Positions 34,433-44,461 are shown, numbered from the stretch's first letter. The stretch: 64,000 nucleotides of DNA from Pseudomonadota bacterium (GCA_025357635.1 JANXOV010000144.1:28482-92481), one strand, 5' to 3'. A program made the numbers and translations. The notes: a model not told the origin generated them from the letters alone.

Positions 34433-35640
34433 GCCAGTACATATTCAAAATGCCCGATCTGGGTGAAGGCACGGTCGAGGCGGAAATCGTCGCCTGGCAC
34501 GTGAGCGTTGGCGATCAGGTGACCGAAGACAAGGTCATCGCTGAGATCATGACCGACAAGGCGGCCGTGGAAGTGCCATCGCCGGTCACCGGCCGCATCG
34601 TGTCCTTGAACGGCAATCCGGGCGATAAGATCGCGGTGGGCGCATCCTTGATCGTATTTGAAACCGGCGAATCCTCTGGAGTGGCGGCGCCCGCGGCCGC
34701 TTCACCTGCACCGGCTCCACCATCTGCCGTGATCGCTGCCGCAGCGTCGCATCAAGCCACGGGCGCCCGTGTCATGGCCTCGCCCGCCACGCGCCGCCGG
34801 GCGAGCGAGGCGGGCATCGATCTGGCGACGGTGAGCGGCTCAGGTCCGGGTGGACGAATCCTGCGCGAGGATCTTGCGGCCGCGCCGCAGGGCGCCGCTG
34901 GCGTAGCGCCGGTCTGTGTCCGCGATGAGCGCAGCGAAACCACCGAGATCAAAGTCATCGGCGTGCGGCGCCTCATCGCCGAGCGCATGAGTGAGGCGAA
35001 GCGCACCATTCCGCATTTCGCCTACGTCGAAGAAGTCGACGTCACCGAGCTGGAGTCGTTGCGGCAGTACATGAACGGCAAGGCCGAAGGCCGCGCGAGC
35101 CTCACGTATCTTCCCTTCATCATCGCTGCGTTGACCCGGGTGCTCGAGTCCTTCCCGCAATGCAACGCCCTTTACGATGCTGCGCGCAACACCATCGTGC
35201 GCCACCGGGCGGTACACGTGGGCGTAGCCACCCAAACGCCGGATGGATTGAAAGTTCCGGTGGTCCGCAATGCGCAGACCCTGGACGTATGGGAACTTTC
35301 CGCGCAGATCCGCACGCTGTCCGAACGCGCGCGCAACAATCAGGCCACGCGCAACGAACTGGTCGGCTCCACCATCACGGTCACCAGCCTGGGAAGACTA
35401 GGTGGCATCGCCTCCACGCCGGTGATCAACGCGCCCGAAGTGGCCATCATCGGCCTCAACAAGGCGGTGGAGCGGCCGGTGGTGGATCGCGGCGCCGTGG
35501 TCGTGCGTCGTATAATGAATCTGTCCTCATCCTTCGATCATCGCTTCGTCGACGGCTATGACGCCGCGGCCATGATCCAGGCGCTGAAAGAAATGATCGA
35601 ACATCCGGCAACCATTTTCATCCCCAAGAGCAAGTCATGA
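34429..35640 (+). CDS. bkdB: Branched-chain 2-oxoacid dehydrogenase E2 (dihydrolipoyl transacylase)
   Basis: The 403-residue E2 has one lipoyl domain (1-78, lipoyl Lys44 in IMTDKAAVEVPSPV), one E3-binding domain (about 117-150, SPATRRRASEAGIDLATVSG) and a catalytic domain with SSSFDHRFVDGYDAA carrying His and Asp. GTG start overlaps the beta stop (GTGA). It transfers the branched acyl group to CoA. In contrast with the E2 at 12101 it has only a single binding domain. No lpd (E3) gene follows; a shared E3 elsewhere is likely. Confidence 0.94.
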   Translation: MSQYIFKMPDLGEGTVEAEIVAWHVSVGDQVTEDKVIAEIMTDKAAVEVPSPVTGRIVSLNGNPGDKIAVGASLIVFETGESSGVAAPAAASPAPAPPSAVIAAAASHQATGARVMASPATRRRASEAGIDLATVSGSGPGGRILREDLAAAPQGAAGVAPVCVRDERSETTEIKVIGVRRLIAERMSEAKRTIPHFAYVEEVDVTELESLRQYMNGKAEGRASLTYLPFIIAALTRVLESFPQCNALYDAARNTIVRHRAVHVGVATQTPDGLKVPVVRNAQTLDVWELSAQIRTLSERARNNQATRNELVGSTITVTSLGRLGGIASTPVINAPEVAIIGLNKAVERPVVDRGAVVVRRIMNLSSSFDHRFVDGYDAAAMIQALKEMIEHPATIFIPKSKS

Positions 35641-36647
35641 CTTCCCAACCGCAGCGTCCCGCATTCGGCACCGTGCTGACCGACTCCATGGCCAGTGCCA
35701 CCTTCAAAGACGGCAAGTGGAGCGATTTCAGCATCGTCCCGGTGGCGCCGATCCAGATCAGTCCGGCGGCGCATGTGCTGCATTACGCCAGCACCTGCTT
35801 CGAAGGCTTCAAGGCCTACCGCCGGCCCGACGGCTCCATTCACGTGTTCCGCATGGACCGGCACATTGCGCGCCTGCGGCAGAGCGCCGAACGTCTGATA
35901 CTGCCGGTTCCCGATGCCAAAGCGGTCGCGGAAATGGTGCGCGAGGTGATCCGCCGCTCGCGTGCCGCGGTGCCTGATGCGCCCGGTGCACTGTATCTGC
36001 GCCCTCTCTTGTTCGGCACAACCGCCAACATCGGCGCCGCGGCCACGCCTTCCTCGGAGGCGACACTGCTGGTGCTGGCGAGCCCCGTTTGGGATTATTT
36101 CGCCGGCGGCATGAAGCCGCTGCGCATTTTGGTGGATGACGTGAACACGCGCTCGGCCGCGCATCTGGGCATGGTGAAGACCGGCGGCAATTATGCGGCA
36201 GCCATGGGGCCGACACTGGCGGCGCGCGCCAAGTATCAGGCCGACCAGGTGCTGTTTTGCCCCGGCGGTCAGGTGCAAGAAACCGGTGCGGCGAATTTCG
36301 TGCTGTTGCGCGACAAGCAGTTGCTGACGCGCAGCCTGGATGCCTCGTTTCTGCACGGCGTGACCCGTGATTCACTGCTCGCCATGGCCCGCGATCTGGG
36401 TTACAGCGTCAGTGAGCGTCCCTTCGATGTGAAGGAAATGCTCGAGTGGGTGAAAAGCGGTGAGGCGGCACTTTCGGGAACGGCCGCGGTGCTGGCCGGC
36501 GTGGGTACGCTGATCTACAAGGATCAGGAATATCGCGTGGGCAACGGCGAGGTCGGCCCCATCGTGCGCGACCTGCGCGCGAAGCTCGTGGCAATCCAGC
36601 AGGGCGATGCGCCGGATGCGCATGGGTGGCTGGAAAAAATTAGCTGA
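35637..36647 (+). CDS. ilvE: Branched-chain amino acid aminotransferase
   Basis: The 336-residue fold-type IV PLP enzyme contains HYASTCFEGFKAYRRPDGSI, VKTGGNYAAAMGPTLAA with the PLP Lys in the preceding SAAHLGMVKTGGNY region, VQETGAANFVLLRDKQLL and LSGTAAVLAGVGTLIYKD. It interconverts Leu/Ile/Val and their 2-oxoacids, giving the substrate of the coupled dehydrogenase. ATG overlaps the bkdB stop (ATGA), where many bkd operons instead have lpdV. Confidence 0.93.
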   Translation: MTSQPQRPAFGTVLTDSMASATFKDGKWSDFSIVPVAPIQISPAAHVLHYASTCFEGFKAYRRPDGSIHVFRMDRHIARLRQSAERLILPVPDAKAVAEMVREVIRRSRAAVPDAPGALYLRPLLFGTTANIGAAATPSSEATLLVLASPVWDYFAGGMKPLRILVDDVNTRSAAHLGMVKTGGNYAAAMGPTLAARAKYQADQVLFCPGGQVQETGAANFVLLRDKQLLTRSLDASFLHGVTRDSLLAMARDLGYSVSERPFDVKEMLEWVKSGEAALSGTAAVLAGVGTLIYKDQEYRVGNGEVGPIVRDLRAKLVAIQQGDAPDAHGWLEKIS

Positions 36648-36698
36648 CGCCGCGGGCCTGCAACCGGACCCCGGCAGCCCGATGCCGCTCAACGAGCG

Positions 36699-37016
36699 TC
36701 AATACTCGTCGCGATCCTCGTCGTCGTCCTCGTCCAGGTCATCCTCATCGTCCTCATCATCATCGTCCCAGTCATCGTCCTCGTCTTCATCCTCATCGTC
36801 GTCCTCGCCTTCGGAACCTGACCAGCCTTCCGGCTCCTGGGTGAGTTCCAGGTCCAATTCCGCCCAGGAATCGATGTCCAGCTCTTCGATCTCGCCGTCG
36901 AGGTACTGGATTTCAACGGTTTCCTTGTCTTCATCCACTTTCAGCACTTGGAAGGTTTCGTCGTTCTCCAAGTCCTCGTACCATTGCTTGACGGTCGGTT
37001 CGTAGTCTCTGCCCAC
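36699..37016 (-). CDS. Small protein with extremely acidic C-terminal tail
   Basis: The 105-residue protein has a structured-looking N-terminal about 60 residues (MGRDYEPTVKQWYEDLEND, then FQVLKVDEDKETVEIQYLDG), possibly a small beta barrel, and a tail (about 72-105) made almost only of Asp and Glu. The matching + strand reads as tcg/tcc/tca runs. Similar small acidic proteins with this N-terminus occur in gammaproteobacteria as uncharacterised DUF6763-like proteins; that name is from memory. Function unknown; a chaperone or metal/cation-buffer role would be guesswork. Confidence 0.8.
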   Translation of the reverse strand: MGRDYEPTVKQWYEDLENDETFQVLKVDEDKETVEIQYLDGEIEELDIDSWAELDLELTQEPEGWSGSEGEDDDEDEDEDDDWDDDDEDDEDDLDEDDDEDRDEY

Positions 37017-37145
37017 GGATATCGTCCTTATTGGAATCGTTCAACGCTCGAATAGGTTGATATTAGGGGAGGCCCGCGCGCCAAGTAAATGCCTGATCGC
37101 AGGTTTCGTCACAATGCGCGCGCCACCGGCTACTATTGTCGTTCA

Positions 37146-38297
37146 ATGACCCTAGCTGATCGAAAAGCCAATGCCCGCAGACTGCTGGATGCCAAGCGCA
37201 TCGTGGTCAAGATCGGCTCGGCATTGCTGGTCGACGCCCAGATGGGCCGGCTGAACCGCACCTGGCTCGAATCCCTGGCGGCGGACGTTGCGCGCATGCG
37301 CAAGCGCTCGCAGGAGGTCATCCTCGTTTCCTCGGGCGCCATTGCATTGGGCCGGCGCCACCTGGGGTTGAGCCGCGGCAAGCTCAAGCTGGAGGAAAGT
37401 CAGGCGGCCGCGGCCGTGGGGCAGATCCGCCTGGCTCATGCCTACAAGGAATTACTCGAGCATCACGATATTGCGGTGGCGCAGATCCTGCTGACTCTCG
37501 GCGACACCGAACAGCGCCGCCGTTATCTCAATGCCCGCGGCACCATCAACACGTTGTTGTCATTGGGCGCCGTGCCGGTGATCAATGAAAACGACACGGT
37601 GGCGACCGCGGAAATCCGCTATGGCGACAATGACCGGCTGGCGGCCCGCGTGGCGCAGATGGCCGGCGCCGACTGTCTGGTGCTGCTGTCCGACATCGAC
37701 GGTCTGTACACGGCAAATCCGGCGCTGGACCCCGATGCCCAGTTCATCGCCAAAGTCCTGGAGATCACGCCGGAGATCGAGGCGATGGCGGGCGGCTCGG
37801 GCAGCGACATGGGCTCCGGCGGCATGCAGACCAAGATCGCTGCGGGCAAGATCGCCGTCGGCGCCGGGTGCTACATGTGTATTGCAAAGGGCGCACATTC
37901 CCACCCCTTGAAGGCCATCGAGGAGGGCGGACGCTGCACCTGGTTCGTGCCGCATTCAACCCCGGTCGCCACCCGCAAGCAATGGATCGCGGGCGCCTTG
38001 CGGCCCGCCGGCGCAATAGGGGTGGATGCAGGCGCGGTCAGCGCATTGATGAGCGGCAAGAGTCTGCTTCCCGCCGGCGTGACCGGCACCATCGGCCGGT
38101 TCGAACGCGGCGACACGGTCAGTGTCCTGGCTCCCGACGGGACCGAGTTTGCCCGCGGCATCAGTGCCTATTCGGATTCGGATGCGGCGCGCATCATGGG
38201 CCGCAAGAGTCTGGACATCGAAGCGGCGCTGGGCTTTCGCGGCCGTGATGAGATGATTCACCGTGACGATCTGGTGCTGCTAAAGACATTGCCATGA
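37146..38297 (+). CDS. proB: Glutamate 5-kinase with C-terminal PUA domain
   Basis: The 383-residue protein has the amino acid kinase domain ([50 protein letters not shown]) and a C-terminal PUA domain (about 290-370, [20 protein letters not shown]). It phosphorylates glutamate, the first step of proline synthesis, and is feedback-inhibited by proline in known homologues. Start ATG 37146. proA follows with a 4-base overlap. Confidence 0.96.
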   Translation: MTLADRKANARRLLDAKRIVVKIGSALLVDAQMGRLNRTWLESLAADVARMRKRSQEVILVSSGAIALGRRHLGLSRGKLKLEESQAAAAVGQIRLAHAYKELLEHHDIAVAQILLTLGDTEQRRRYLNARGTINTLLSLGAVPVINENDTVATAEIRYGDNDRLAARVAQMAGADCLVLLSDIDGLYTANPALDPDAQFIAKVLEITPEIEAMAGGSGSDMGSGGMQTKIAAGKIAVGAGCYMCIAKGAHSHPLKAIEEGGRCTWFVPHSTPVATRKQWIAGALRPAGAIGVDAGAVSALMSGKSLLPAGVTGTIGRFERGDTVSVLAPDGTEFARGISAYSDSDAARIMGRKSLDIEAALGFRGRDEMIHRDDLVLLKTLP

Positions 38298-39589
38298 ACA
38301 CCCACTCCCGCGCCGCCCCGGCGGATGCCGCCGACTCGATCGCCGCCTCGCTGCAGGCCATGGGCCGGTCCGCGCGCGCCGCCGCCAAAGTGTTGGCACT
38401 GGCCACCACGGCGCAGAAGAATCGGGCATTGCGCGCCGCTGCCGCGGCGATCCGCGAGTCTCAGTCCGAACTGCTTGCCGCGAATGTACTCGATATGCAA
38501 GCCGCGACGGCCTCCGGACTCTCGGCCGCCATGCTGGACCGGCTGAAACTGGATCCTGCCCGCATCCAGGCCATGGCCGTGGGGCTTGCGTCCATCGAAC
38601 AGCTGGCAGACCCGATCGGCACGGTGCTGGCGCAGTGGACGCGTCCCAATGGCATGCAGATTCAGCGCGTGCGCGTGCCGCTGGGCGTGATCGGCATCAT
38701 TTATGAAAGCCGTCCGAACGTGACGGCAGATGCCGGCGCGCTGTGTCTGAAGTCCAGCAATGCCGTCATTCTGCGCGGCGGTTCGGAGAGTCTGCGCTCG
38801 AGCGCGGCGATTCACGCCTGCCTCGTGCAGGGTCTGAGCGCGGCAGGATTGCCGGCAAGCTGCATTCAACTCGTGCCGACCAGCGATCGCGCGGCGGTCG
38901 GATACATGCTCGCCGACATGGCGGAGTTCATCGATGTGATCGTGCCGCGCGGTGGCAAGAGCCTGGTGGCGCGCGTGCAGAATGAAGCGCGCGTACCCGT
39001 GATCGGACACCTCGAGGGCAATTGCCACGTCTACGTGGATCGCGCGGCGGATCCGGACATGGCAAAACGCATCGTGCTGAACGCCAAATTGCGGCGCACC
39101 GGCATTTGCGGCGCCGCCGAGACGCTGCTCGTCGATGAGGCGGGCGCCGATTGGCAGCTCGCGCCGCTGGTGGCTGCGCTGCTGGACGCGGGCTGCGAAG
39201 TGCGGGGCGATGCCCGCACGCTCGGCGTCGATGCGCGCGTCGTGCCGGCCGTCGAGGCGGATTGGCACACAGAATATCTCGATGCCATCATCGCGGTGCG
39301 CACGGTTCTCGGCGTCGCCGGCGCCATCGAGCACATCGAGCGCTACGGTTCGCAGCACACCGATGCCATCGTCACCAATGACGCGGCCGCGGCCGAACAA
39401 TTCCTGCAGCAGGTCGACAGCGCCATCGTGCTGCACAACGCCTCGACGCAGTTCGCGGACGGTGGTGAGTTCGGCATGGGCGCGGAGATCGGCATCAGCA
39501 CCGACAAGTTTCACGCCCGCGGCCCGGTGGGCGTGGAGCAGCTGACCAGTTACAAATACATGGTCCGCGGCAGCGGCCAGGTGCGATAG
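38294..39589 (+). CDS. proA: Glutamate-5-semialdehyde dehydrogenase (gamma-glutamyl phosphate reductase)
   Basis: The 431-residue enzyme contains [34 protein letters not shown], the catalytic Cys in [13 protein letters not shown] and the C-terminal [20 protein letters not shown]. It reduces glutamyl phosphate to the semialdehyde. ATGA overlap with proB gives a coupled two-gene operon. It converges with moaE. Confidence 0.96.
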   Translation: MNTHSRAAPADAADSIAASLQAMGRSARAAAKVLALATTAQKNRALRAAAAAIRESQSELLAANVLDMQAATASGLSAAMLDRLKLDPARIQAMAVGLASIEQLADPIGTVLAQWTRPNGMQIQRVRVPLGVIGIIYESRPNVTADAGALCLKSSNAVILRGGSESLRSSAAIHACLVQGLSAAGLPASCIQLVPTSDRAAVGYMLADMAEFIDVIVPRGGKSLVARVQNEARVPVIGHLEGNCHVYVDRAADPDMAKRIVLNAKLRRTGICGAAETLLVDEAGADWQLAPLVAALLDAGCEVRGDARTLGVDARVVPAVEADWHTEYLDAIIAVRTVLGVAGAIEHIERYGSQHTDAIVTNDAAAAEQFLQQVDSAIVLHNASTQFADGGEFGMGAEIGISTDKFHARGPVGVEQLTSYKYMVRGSGQVR

Positions 39590-39628
39590 GCTGTCATCCC
39601 GCGGAAGCCGGCCGGCGCATCGCGTGCG

Positions 39629-40081
39629 TCAGTGCGAATGGTCGTGGTGCAGCGGCGCGGCCGAACAGCGCTCGCAGTTCACCCAGCCCGAGTCTCCATT
39701 GTCGTAGTGCTCTTTTTTCCAGATCGGGACGCGGTGCTTGACCTCATCGATGATGAAACGGCAGGCATCGAAGGCCTCCCCGCGATGCTCGGAACTCACG
39801 CCCACCCAGACGGCCATGTCGCAGATGTCGAGTGCGCCCACCCGGTGAATGCACAACGCATGCTTGATGGGGAAGCGCGCCGCCGCGGCCGCCAGAATGC
39901 GCTCGCCTTCTTTCAGCGCCAGGGACTCAAAAGCCTCGTACTCCAGGCGCAGCACCGAGCGGCCCTCGTTGAAGTTGCGCACCCAGCCTTCAAAACTCAC
40001 ATAGCCGCCGGCACCTGCGTCCAACAGCGCGCGCCGCGCGGCGGCCGTGTCGATGGGCGTGGATGCGAAGCTGAAACGCAT
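39629..40081 (-). CDS. moaE: Molybdopterin synthase catalytic subunit MoaE with His-rich tail
   Basis: The 150-residue protein has GGYVSFEGWVRNFNEGRSVL and LCIHRVGALDICDMAVWVGV, then VKHRVPIWKKEHYDNGDSGW with the catalytic Lys residues. It ends CERCSAAPLHHDHSH, a short Cys/His tail which could bind a metal. It inserts sulfur from MoaD into precursor Z. ATG overlaps the moaD stop. Confidence 0.93.
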   Translation of the reverse strand: MRFSFASTPIDTAAARRALLDAGAGGYVSFEGWVRNFNEGRSVLRLEYEAFESLALKEGERILAAAAARFPIKHALCIHRVGALDICDMAVWVGVSSEHRGEAFDACRFIIDEVKHRVPIWKKEHYDNGDSGWVNCERCSAAPLHHDHSH

Positions 40082-40320
40082 CAGCCGCCCGCCACGGGTG
40101 GGATGAACACCACGGTGTCGCCGGCGGCAAGCGTCTGCGTCCAGGTCCCAAATTCGCTGTTGACGGCGACTTTCAGCTGATCGCGCCCCAGCGAAAAGCC
40201 GTGTCTGGCGCAAAGCTCGTCGAACAGATCCGCCGGCGTGGCGGCCTGAGTGTCCACGCTTTCTTGTGAGCGGCCGGCCTGTTCGCGCATCAGCGCGAAA
40301 TATTGAACGTTGATGTGCAT
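40081..40320 (-). CDS. moaD: Molybdopterin synthase sulfur carrier MoaD
   Basis: The 79-residue ubiquitin-fold protein starts [20 protein letters not shown] and ends VVFIPPVAGG, with the C-terminal diglycine that is thiocarboxylated. The start codon overlaps the mobA stop (TAATG). The size is normal for MoaD. Confidence 0.92.
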   Translation of the reverse strand: MHINVQYFALMREQAGRSQESVDTQAATPADLFDELCARHGFSLGRDQLKVAVNSEFGTWTQTLAAGDTVVFIPPVAGG

Positions 40321-40907
40321 TACCTGAGTGCCGAGCGGGCCTGCTCGTATTCCTGCGGCGTGTTGATGTTGTCGAGTGCGCGGATGTCCACGGGGTCTAT
40401 CAGCGGTGCCTCGTTGCGAATGAGAAACTTGCGTGGGCAGCGTCCGCCATCGGCTTGATAGGCCGCGAGCATCGCCGCGGCGCGCGGCTCCCAGATTGCG
40501 CACAGCGGTTCGGGCAGCGCGTCGTGGGCGCTGCGGTACGCAGTTGCGGATGCTTCCGGCCGCCGCCGACCGATCAGATGCTCGAGCGCCGAATCCGACA
40601 GGAAGGGCAGGTCGCAGGCGATCACAAGCCATGCGGCGTCGGGGTGTGCGGCCAGGGCCGAACGGATCCCCACGATGGGGCCTTCGCCATCAAGGCAGTC
40701 GATGATCAGCGGCCAGGTCCGGCGCAGCGGATCCTGCGCCTGCGCCGGCCGCACGGACACGAACACGCGCTGCACATGGCGCTGCAACAGCTGCGCGGCT
40801 CGCGCAAGCTGCGACTGACCTTCATACTCCAGCGCCGCCTTGTCACGCTGCATGCGCGAGCTGCTGCCGCCGGCCAGCACGAGGCCGTACAGAGGCGGCG
40901 GGTTCAT
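40320..40907 (-). CDS. mobA: Molybdenum cofactor guanylyltransferase
   Basis: The 195-residue nucleotidyltransferase starts [20 protein letters not shown], the NTP-binding signature (with RMQ in place of RMG), and has [20 protein letters not shown]. It attaches GMP to molybdopterin for bis-MGD enzymes. ATG overlaps the moaC stop (ATGA). The xanthine-oxidase-type molybdoenzyme at 57384 would use the MCD form instead, so a MocA-like cytidylyltransferase elsewhere is expected. Confidence 0.92.
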   Translation of the reverse strand: MNPPPLYGLVLAGGSSSRMQRDKAALEYEGQSQLARAAQLLQRHVQRVFVSVRPAQAQDPLRRTWPLIIDCLDGEGPIVGIRSALAAHPDAAWLVIACDLPFLSDSALEHLIGRRRPEASATAYRSAHDALPEPLCAIWEPRAAAMLAAYQADGGRCPRKFLIRNEAPLIDPVDIRALDNINTPQEYEQARSALR

Positions 40908-41386
40908 GGCGATGCTGCGGCCGCGGTGAAGCCGCTCTTGCCGCCATCCTTGGACAGCAGGCGCGTGTCGCCGATGATCATGTCGTGAGACAGGGCCTTG
41001 CACATGTCGTAGATGGTGAGAGCCGCGACGCTGGCGCCGGTCAGGGCTTCCATCTCCACGCCGGTCTTGTGGTGAACGCTGACGGTGCAGCGGATGACGG
41101 CGTCGTCACCGTCCAGGTCGATGAGTATCTTGCAATTCTCAATGCCCAACGGGTGGCAGAACGGGATCAACTCGTGCGTGCGCTTGGCTGCCATGACGCC
41201 GGCGATGATGGCGGTGTCGAACACCGGACCCTTGGGTGAGCGCAGGCCGCTTTCGCGCAGACGGGCGGCAACAGCGGCCGGAAAGCGAACGCGCGATTCG
41301 GCAACCGCCGTGCGCCGGGTGGCGGTCTTGTCTCCCACGTCCACCATGCTCGGGCGCGCGTGCTCATCGATATGCGAAAACGCCAT
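40904..41386 (-). CDS. moaC: Cyclic pyranopterin monophosphate synthase MoaC
   Basis: The 160-residue protein contains [40 protein letters not shown] and [20 protein letters not shown] with the catalytic [10 protein letters not shown] end. It converts the MoaA product to cyclic pyranopterin monophosphate. It lies 4 bases after moaA. Confidence 0.95.
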   Translation of the reverse strand: MAFSHIDEHARPSMVDVGDKTATRRTAVAESRVRFPAAVAARLRESGLRSPKGPVFDTAIIAGVMAAKRTHELIPFCHPLGIENCKILIDLDGDDAVIRCTVSVHHKTGVEMEALTGASVAALTIYDMCKALSHDMIIGDTRLLSKDGGKSGFTAAAASP

Positions 41387-41390
41387 GCGC

Positions 41391-42440
41391 CTAACCGCCG
41401 ATGTAATACATTTCGATTTTCTTCTGCTCCGGTTCGCTGCGGCGCAGTTCTTCGCGCAGTTCACTGTAGCGATCGCCGCGCGCGCTCCAATTGCCGCCGA
41501 TCAGGCCCAGCAATTGCTCATCGCTCGCGCCCGAGCGCAGCGCCGCGCGCAGGTCCAGTCCCTGCGTTGCGAACAGGCAGGTGTAGAAGCGCCCTTCGGA
41601 TGACAACCGCGCGCGGCTGCAGGCGCCGCAGAATGGCTGCGAGACCGAGGAGATGAACCCCACTTCGGCGCTGCCGTCGTCCAAGCGCCACCGCTCCGCC
41701 ACCTCGCCGCGGTAATTCTGCGTCAGCGCATGCATGGGCCAGCGCGCGCTGATGCGCTCCACCAGCTCTCGCGAAGGCACCACCAGGGCCGGCTTCCAGG
41801 CATTGCGGTTGCCTACGTCCATGAATTCGATGAAGCGCACAATGACCGGTGAACCGCGAAAATGCTCGATCAGGTCCAGGATCGTGTGGTCGTTGATTCC
41901 GCGCTCGACCACGGCGTTGATCTTGACCGGCGACAAGCCCGCGGCGATGGCCGCTTCGATGCCCTCGAGCACTTGTTTGACGGCGCCGTGACCGCCATTC
42001 ATGGTCAGAAAAATGTCCGGATCGAGCGTGTCCAGGCTTACCGTCACGCGCTTCAAGCCGTTGGCGCGCAGTTCAACGGCGTGGTTCGCGAGCAGCACGC
42101 CATTCGTGGTCAGCGCGATGTCCTCGATGGCGGAAATGCTGGTGAGATCGCCCACCAGGTCGGCCAGATTTGCGCGCAGCAGCGGTTCGCCGCCGGTCAG
42201 CCGGATCTTGCGCACGCCGACCTGCACGAACAGACGCGCCAGCCGGACGATTTCCTCGAAGGACAGCCGCTCCTGCGATTTCAGGAAACGATAGTTTTCG
42301 TGGAATTGCTCCTTCGGCATGCAATACGGACAGCGGAAATTGCAGCGATCCATGACGGAAATGCGCAGGTCGTGCAGCGGCCGCCCGAGCTTGTCGATCG
42401 GATTGCGCAGGTAATGGATGTCGTGAACGGAGGCGGTCAT
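41391..42440 (-). CDS. moaA: GTP 3',8-cyclase (radical SAM) MoaA
   Basis: The 349-residue radical SAM enzyme has the N-terminal cluster CNFRCPYC (CxxxCxxC) and the C-terminal cluster [18 protein letters not shown] (CxxC...C). It ends with the conserved Gly-Gly (YYIGG). GGEPLLR and the TTNG motif bind SAM. It catalyses the first step of molybdopterin formation. ATG at 42440 is used. moeA ends 10 bases upstream. Confidence 0.96.
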   Translation of the reverse strand: MTASVHDIHYLRNPIDKLGRPLHDLRISVMDRCNFRCPYCMPKEQFHENYRFLKSQERLSFEEIVRLARLFVQVGVRKIRLTGGEPLLRANLADLVGDLTSISAIEDIALTTNGVLLANHAVELRANGLKRVTVSLDTLDPDIFLTMNGGHGAVKQVLEGIEAAIAAGLSPVKINAVVERGINDHTILDLIEHFRGSPVIVRFIEFMDVGNRNAWKPALVVPSRELVERISARWPMHALTQNYRGEVAERWRLDDGSAEVGFISSVSQPFCGACSRARLSSEGRFYTCLFATQGLDLRAALRSGASDEQLLGLIGGNWSARGDRYSELREELRRSEPEQKKIEMYYIGG

Positions 42441-42450
42441 GGTCGCTAGG

Positions 42451-43665
42451 CTACCAGCGGTAAATGCTGCTGACGAAGCCTTTTGGATAGGTATTGGGTC
42501 CGGGCGGAAGTTCCACGAATCCGTCGGTCCCGGCAAGGCTGAGGAAATCTCCCGATCCATTGGTTGGACGGGGATTTGCCCAGGAGCGGCCCCAATCGTC
42601 GTGTTCGATCGACACCGGCAAGAAGTAGGTGAGCGGCGCATGGAAAGTCACCGGCGCCATCAACGCCATCCTCTCGGGCGGTTCACGGCGCGTTCCCATG
42701 GCCGCGGCGATCGCCGGTATGACGTACCGGGCCAGGCACACCAGCGTGGAGACCGGATTGCCGGGCAGGCCGAATACCGCCTGGCCGTGCGGGCCGATGC
42801 CAAACCACATCGGCTTGCCGGGCCGCTGCGCGATGTTGTGGAACACTTCCTCCACGCCCAGCTTGGCCAACACCTGCGGCACCAGATCGAATTTTCCCAT
42901 CGACACGCCGCCACTGAGCACCAGCAGATCGTGCGTGTCCAAGTGCAACGACAAGCGTTCAAGCATGATCGCATCATCATCGGGCACGTGATCGTCGCCG
43001 ACGCGCACGAAACCGCGGCGGCGCAGTGCCGCCACCACCGCGTAGGCGTTGGAGCGACGCACTTGATACTCTGCGATCGGATCGCCCGGCTCGACCAGTT
43101 CGTCGCCGGTGGACATGACCATGATGGCGGGCTGGCTGCTGACGCGAACGCGCGCCATGCCCGCCGATGCAGCCACCGCGACTTCCGGCGCGCGCAGCAG
43201 CGTACCGGCTTCGAGCAACAGCGCACCCTGGCGGCCGTCGGCGCCGCGGCGGTGTACGTTGTGGTAGGCCGTGGACACCACATCGGTCTTGAGCGTGGCG
43301 AATTTATCGGCAACGCTGATCTGCTCGACGGGAATCACGCAGTCGCAGCCCAGCGGCATGATGGCGCCGGTCATCACTTCGATGGCCTGATAGGCGCGCG
43401 AGAGCTTCAGTGCTGGCGCGCCCGCCGCCTGCGTGGCCTGTATCGCGAACCGCTTCTGGCCGCTCCGCAGCGCCTGACTGTCGACCGCGATGCCATCCAT
43501 GGTGACCCGGTCGAACGGCGGCTGATCGCGCTCGCCGTAAATATTCTCGCGCAGGGTGCCGCCCACGCATTGAGGCAGCGGCAAAGATTCGATCGGCAGA
43601 CAGGTGAGGCGGGAATTGATCGCCTCTTCGGCCAGCCGCGGAGTGATTGGCGTTGCGGCCTGCAT
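42451..43665 (-). CDS. moeA: Molybdopterin molybdenumtransferase MoeA
   Basis: The 404-residue protein has the MoeA domain order: N-terminal RVTMDGIAVDSQALRSG, VEQISVADKFATLK, the MPT-binding domain with VMSTGDELVEPGDPIAEYQV and SGGVSMGKFDLVPQVLAKLG, and a C-terminal barrel. It inserts molybdate into adenylylated molybdopterin. It is the first gene of the six-gene Moco unit; a hairpin terminator separates it from the upstream gene. Confidence 0.95.
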   Translation of the reverse strand: MQAATPITPRLAEEAINSRLTCLPIESLPLPQCVGGTLRENIYGERDQPPFDRVTMDGIAVDSQALRSGQKRFAIQATQAAGAPALKLSRAYQAIEVMTGAIMPLGCDCVIPVEQISVADKFATLKTDVVSTAYHNVHRRGADGRQGALLLEAGTLLRAPEVAVAASAGMARVRVSSQPAIMVMSTGDELVEPGDPIAEYQVRRSNAYAVVAALRRRGFVRVGDDHVPDDDAIMLERLSLHLDTHDLLVLSGGVSMGKFDLVPQVLAKLGVEEVFHNIAQRPGKPMWFGIGPHGQAVFGLPGNPVSTLVCLARYVIPAIAAAMGTRREPPERMALMAPVTFHAPLTYFLPVSIEHDDWGRSWANPRPTNGSGDFLSLAGTDGFVELPPGPNTYPKGFVSSIYRW

Positions 43666-43670
43666 GAGCT

Positions 43671-43699
43671 TGAAGAAAGGCGGCGGGCGGGCCCGCCGC
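43671..43699 (-). terminator. Intrinsic terminator after the small exported protein gene
   Basis: On the minus strand, GCGGCGGG pairs with CCCGCCGC (43692-43699 with 43680-43687), an 8-bp GC stem with a 4-base loop, followed by CTTTCTTC. It lies between the stop at 43707 and the moeA start at 43665. The T-run is interrupted. Confidence 0.55.
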
Positions 43700-43706
43700 G
43701 CTTGTC

Positions 43707-44081
43707 TTACTTCTTTGCTTTCGCCTTGAAGATCTTCAACTGTTCGTTGAAGCGCGAAACCACAACCTGCAGCTCATCCACGGCGGCGTTGTTTTTCTGA
43801 ATCAACATCTTCTGTTGATCGTCCGCTTTTTTCTTTTCCTCGGGCGTCAGCTTGGCCGGGTCGGCGGGCGCGGCCGCGTCCATTTCCAGCTTGATGCAAT
43901 CCAGATACTTGTTCATGTCGCCGTTGTAGCGGTCGAAGTCTTTCTTCGCCGCGATCATTTGTTCCAGCGTGGCCGTATTGCCGTCCGGCGCCGCGTCCGG
44001 CGATTTCGGATAGGTGCAATCGGCGTGCGCGAACGAGGCGCCCAGGGACAAGGCCAGCGCGAGCGGTATCCAAGACTTCAT
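43707..44081 (-). CDS. Small exported protein of unknown function
   Basis: The 124-residue protein has a clear signal peptide (MKSWIPLALALSLGASFAHA, cleavage near residue 20), two Cys, then an Ala/Lys/Glu-rich helical body (LTPEEKKKADDQQ, then VVSRFNEQLKIFKAKAKK) likely to form an alpha-helical hairpin in the periplasm. I do not recognise a family with certainty. Single-gene unit with its own terminator. Confidence 0.75.
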   Translation of the reverse strand: MKSWIPLALALSLGASFAHADCTYPKSPDAAPDGNTATLEQMIAAKKDFDRYNGDMNKYLDCIKLEMDAAAPADPAKLTPEEKKKADDQQKMLIQKNNAAVDELQVVVSRFNEQLKIFKAKAKK

Positions 44082-44215
44082 CGGCGATTCCTCTAGTTAT
44101 AGGTAGTAAGCGTCGAATATTACGGCCTGACGGGCGCTGCTGGCCAGCATTCCGCGGACTTTACGTAAGTGGCTGATTTCAATGGGCTCGCATGACGCGG
44201 GCCGGCGCGCTCGTC

Positions 44216-44461
44216 TTAAGCTGCGGAGCCCTGAAGACGCTGCTGCGACTGCAGCTTGCGCTCGTTCAGAATATGTTTGACCCGCAAACGGGTGAGAACC
44301 GGCAGGTAGGTCTTGACGCGCGCATCTTTTTCGAGCTGGCTGTGCTGAGTGACGTAAATTTCCTTGACGATGGCGACGGGCATGTCGGTTTCCCGCGCCA
44401 GCGCCTCGATGGTCGCATTCTGATGCCCAACCGACTGCGAATCAGATGTCTTGATGACCAT
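44216..44461 (-). CDS. DUF3562 family protein
   Basis: The 81-residue protein (ATG 44461) contains IEALARETDMPVAIVKEIYV and ARVKTYLPVLTRLRVKHIL, the DUF3562 pattern. These small cytoplasmic proteins are widespread in proteobacteria with unknown function; the helical content and the two blocks suggest a regulator-like or nucleic-acid-associated fold, without proof. The flanking 44082-44215 and 44462-44620 hold no gene I can support. Confidence 0.75.
   Translation of the reverse strand: MVIKTSDSQSVGHQNATIEALARETDMPVAIVKEIYVTQHSQLEKDARVKTYLPVLTRLRVKHILNERKLQSQQRLQGSAA

Noticed and set aside
36711..36820. tcg/tcc/tca-rich stretch considered as a microsatellite or CRISPR-like repeat
   Set aside because: It is explained by Asp/Glu codons of the acidic protein read on the minus strand; units are irregular and there are no spacers.
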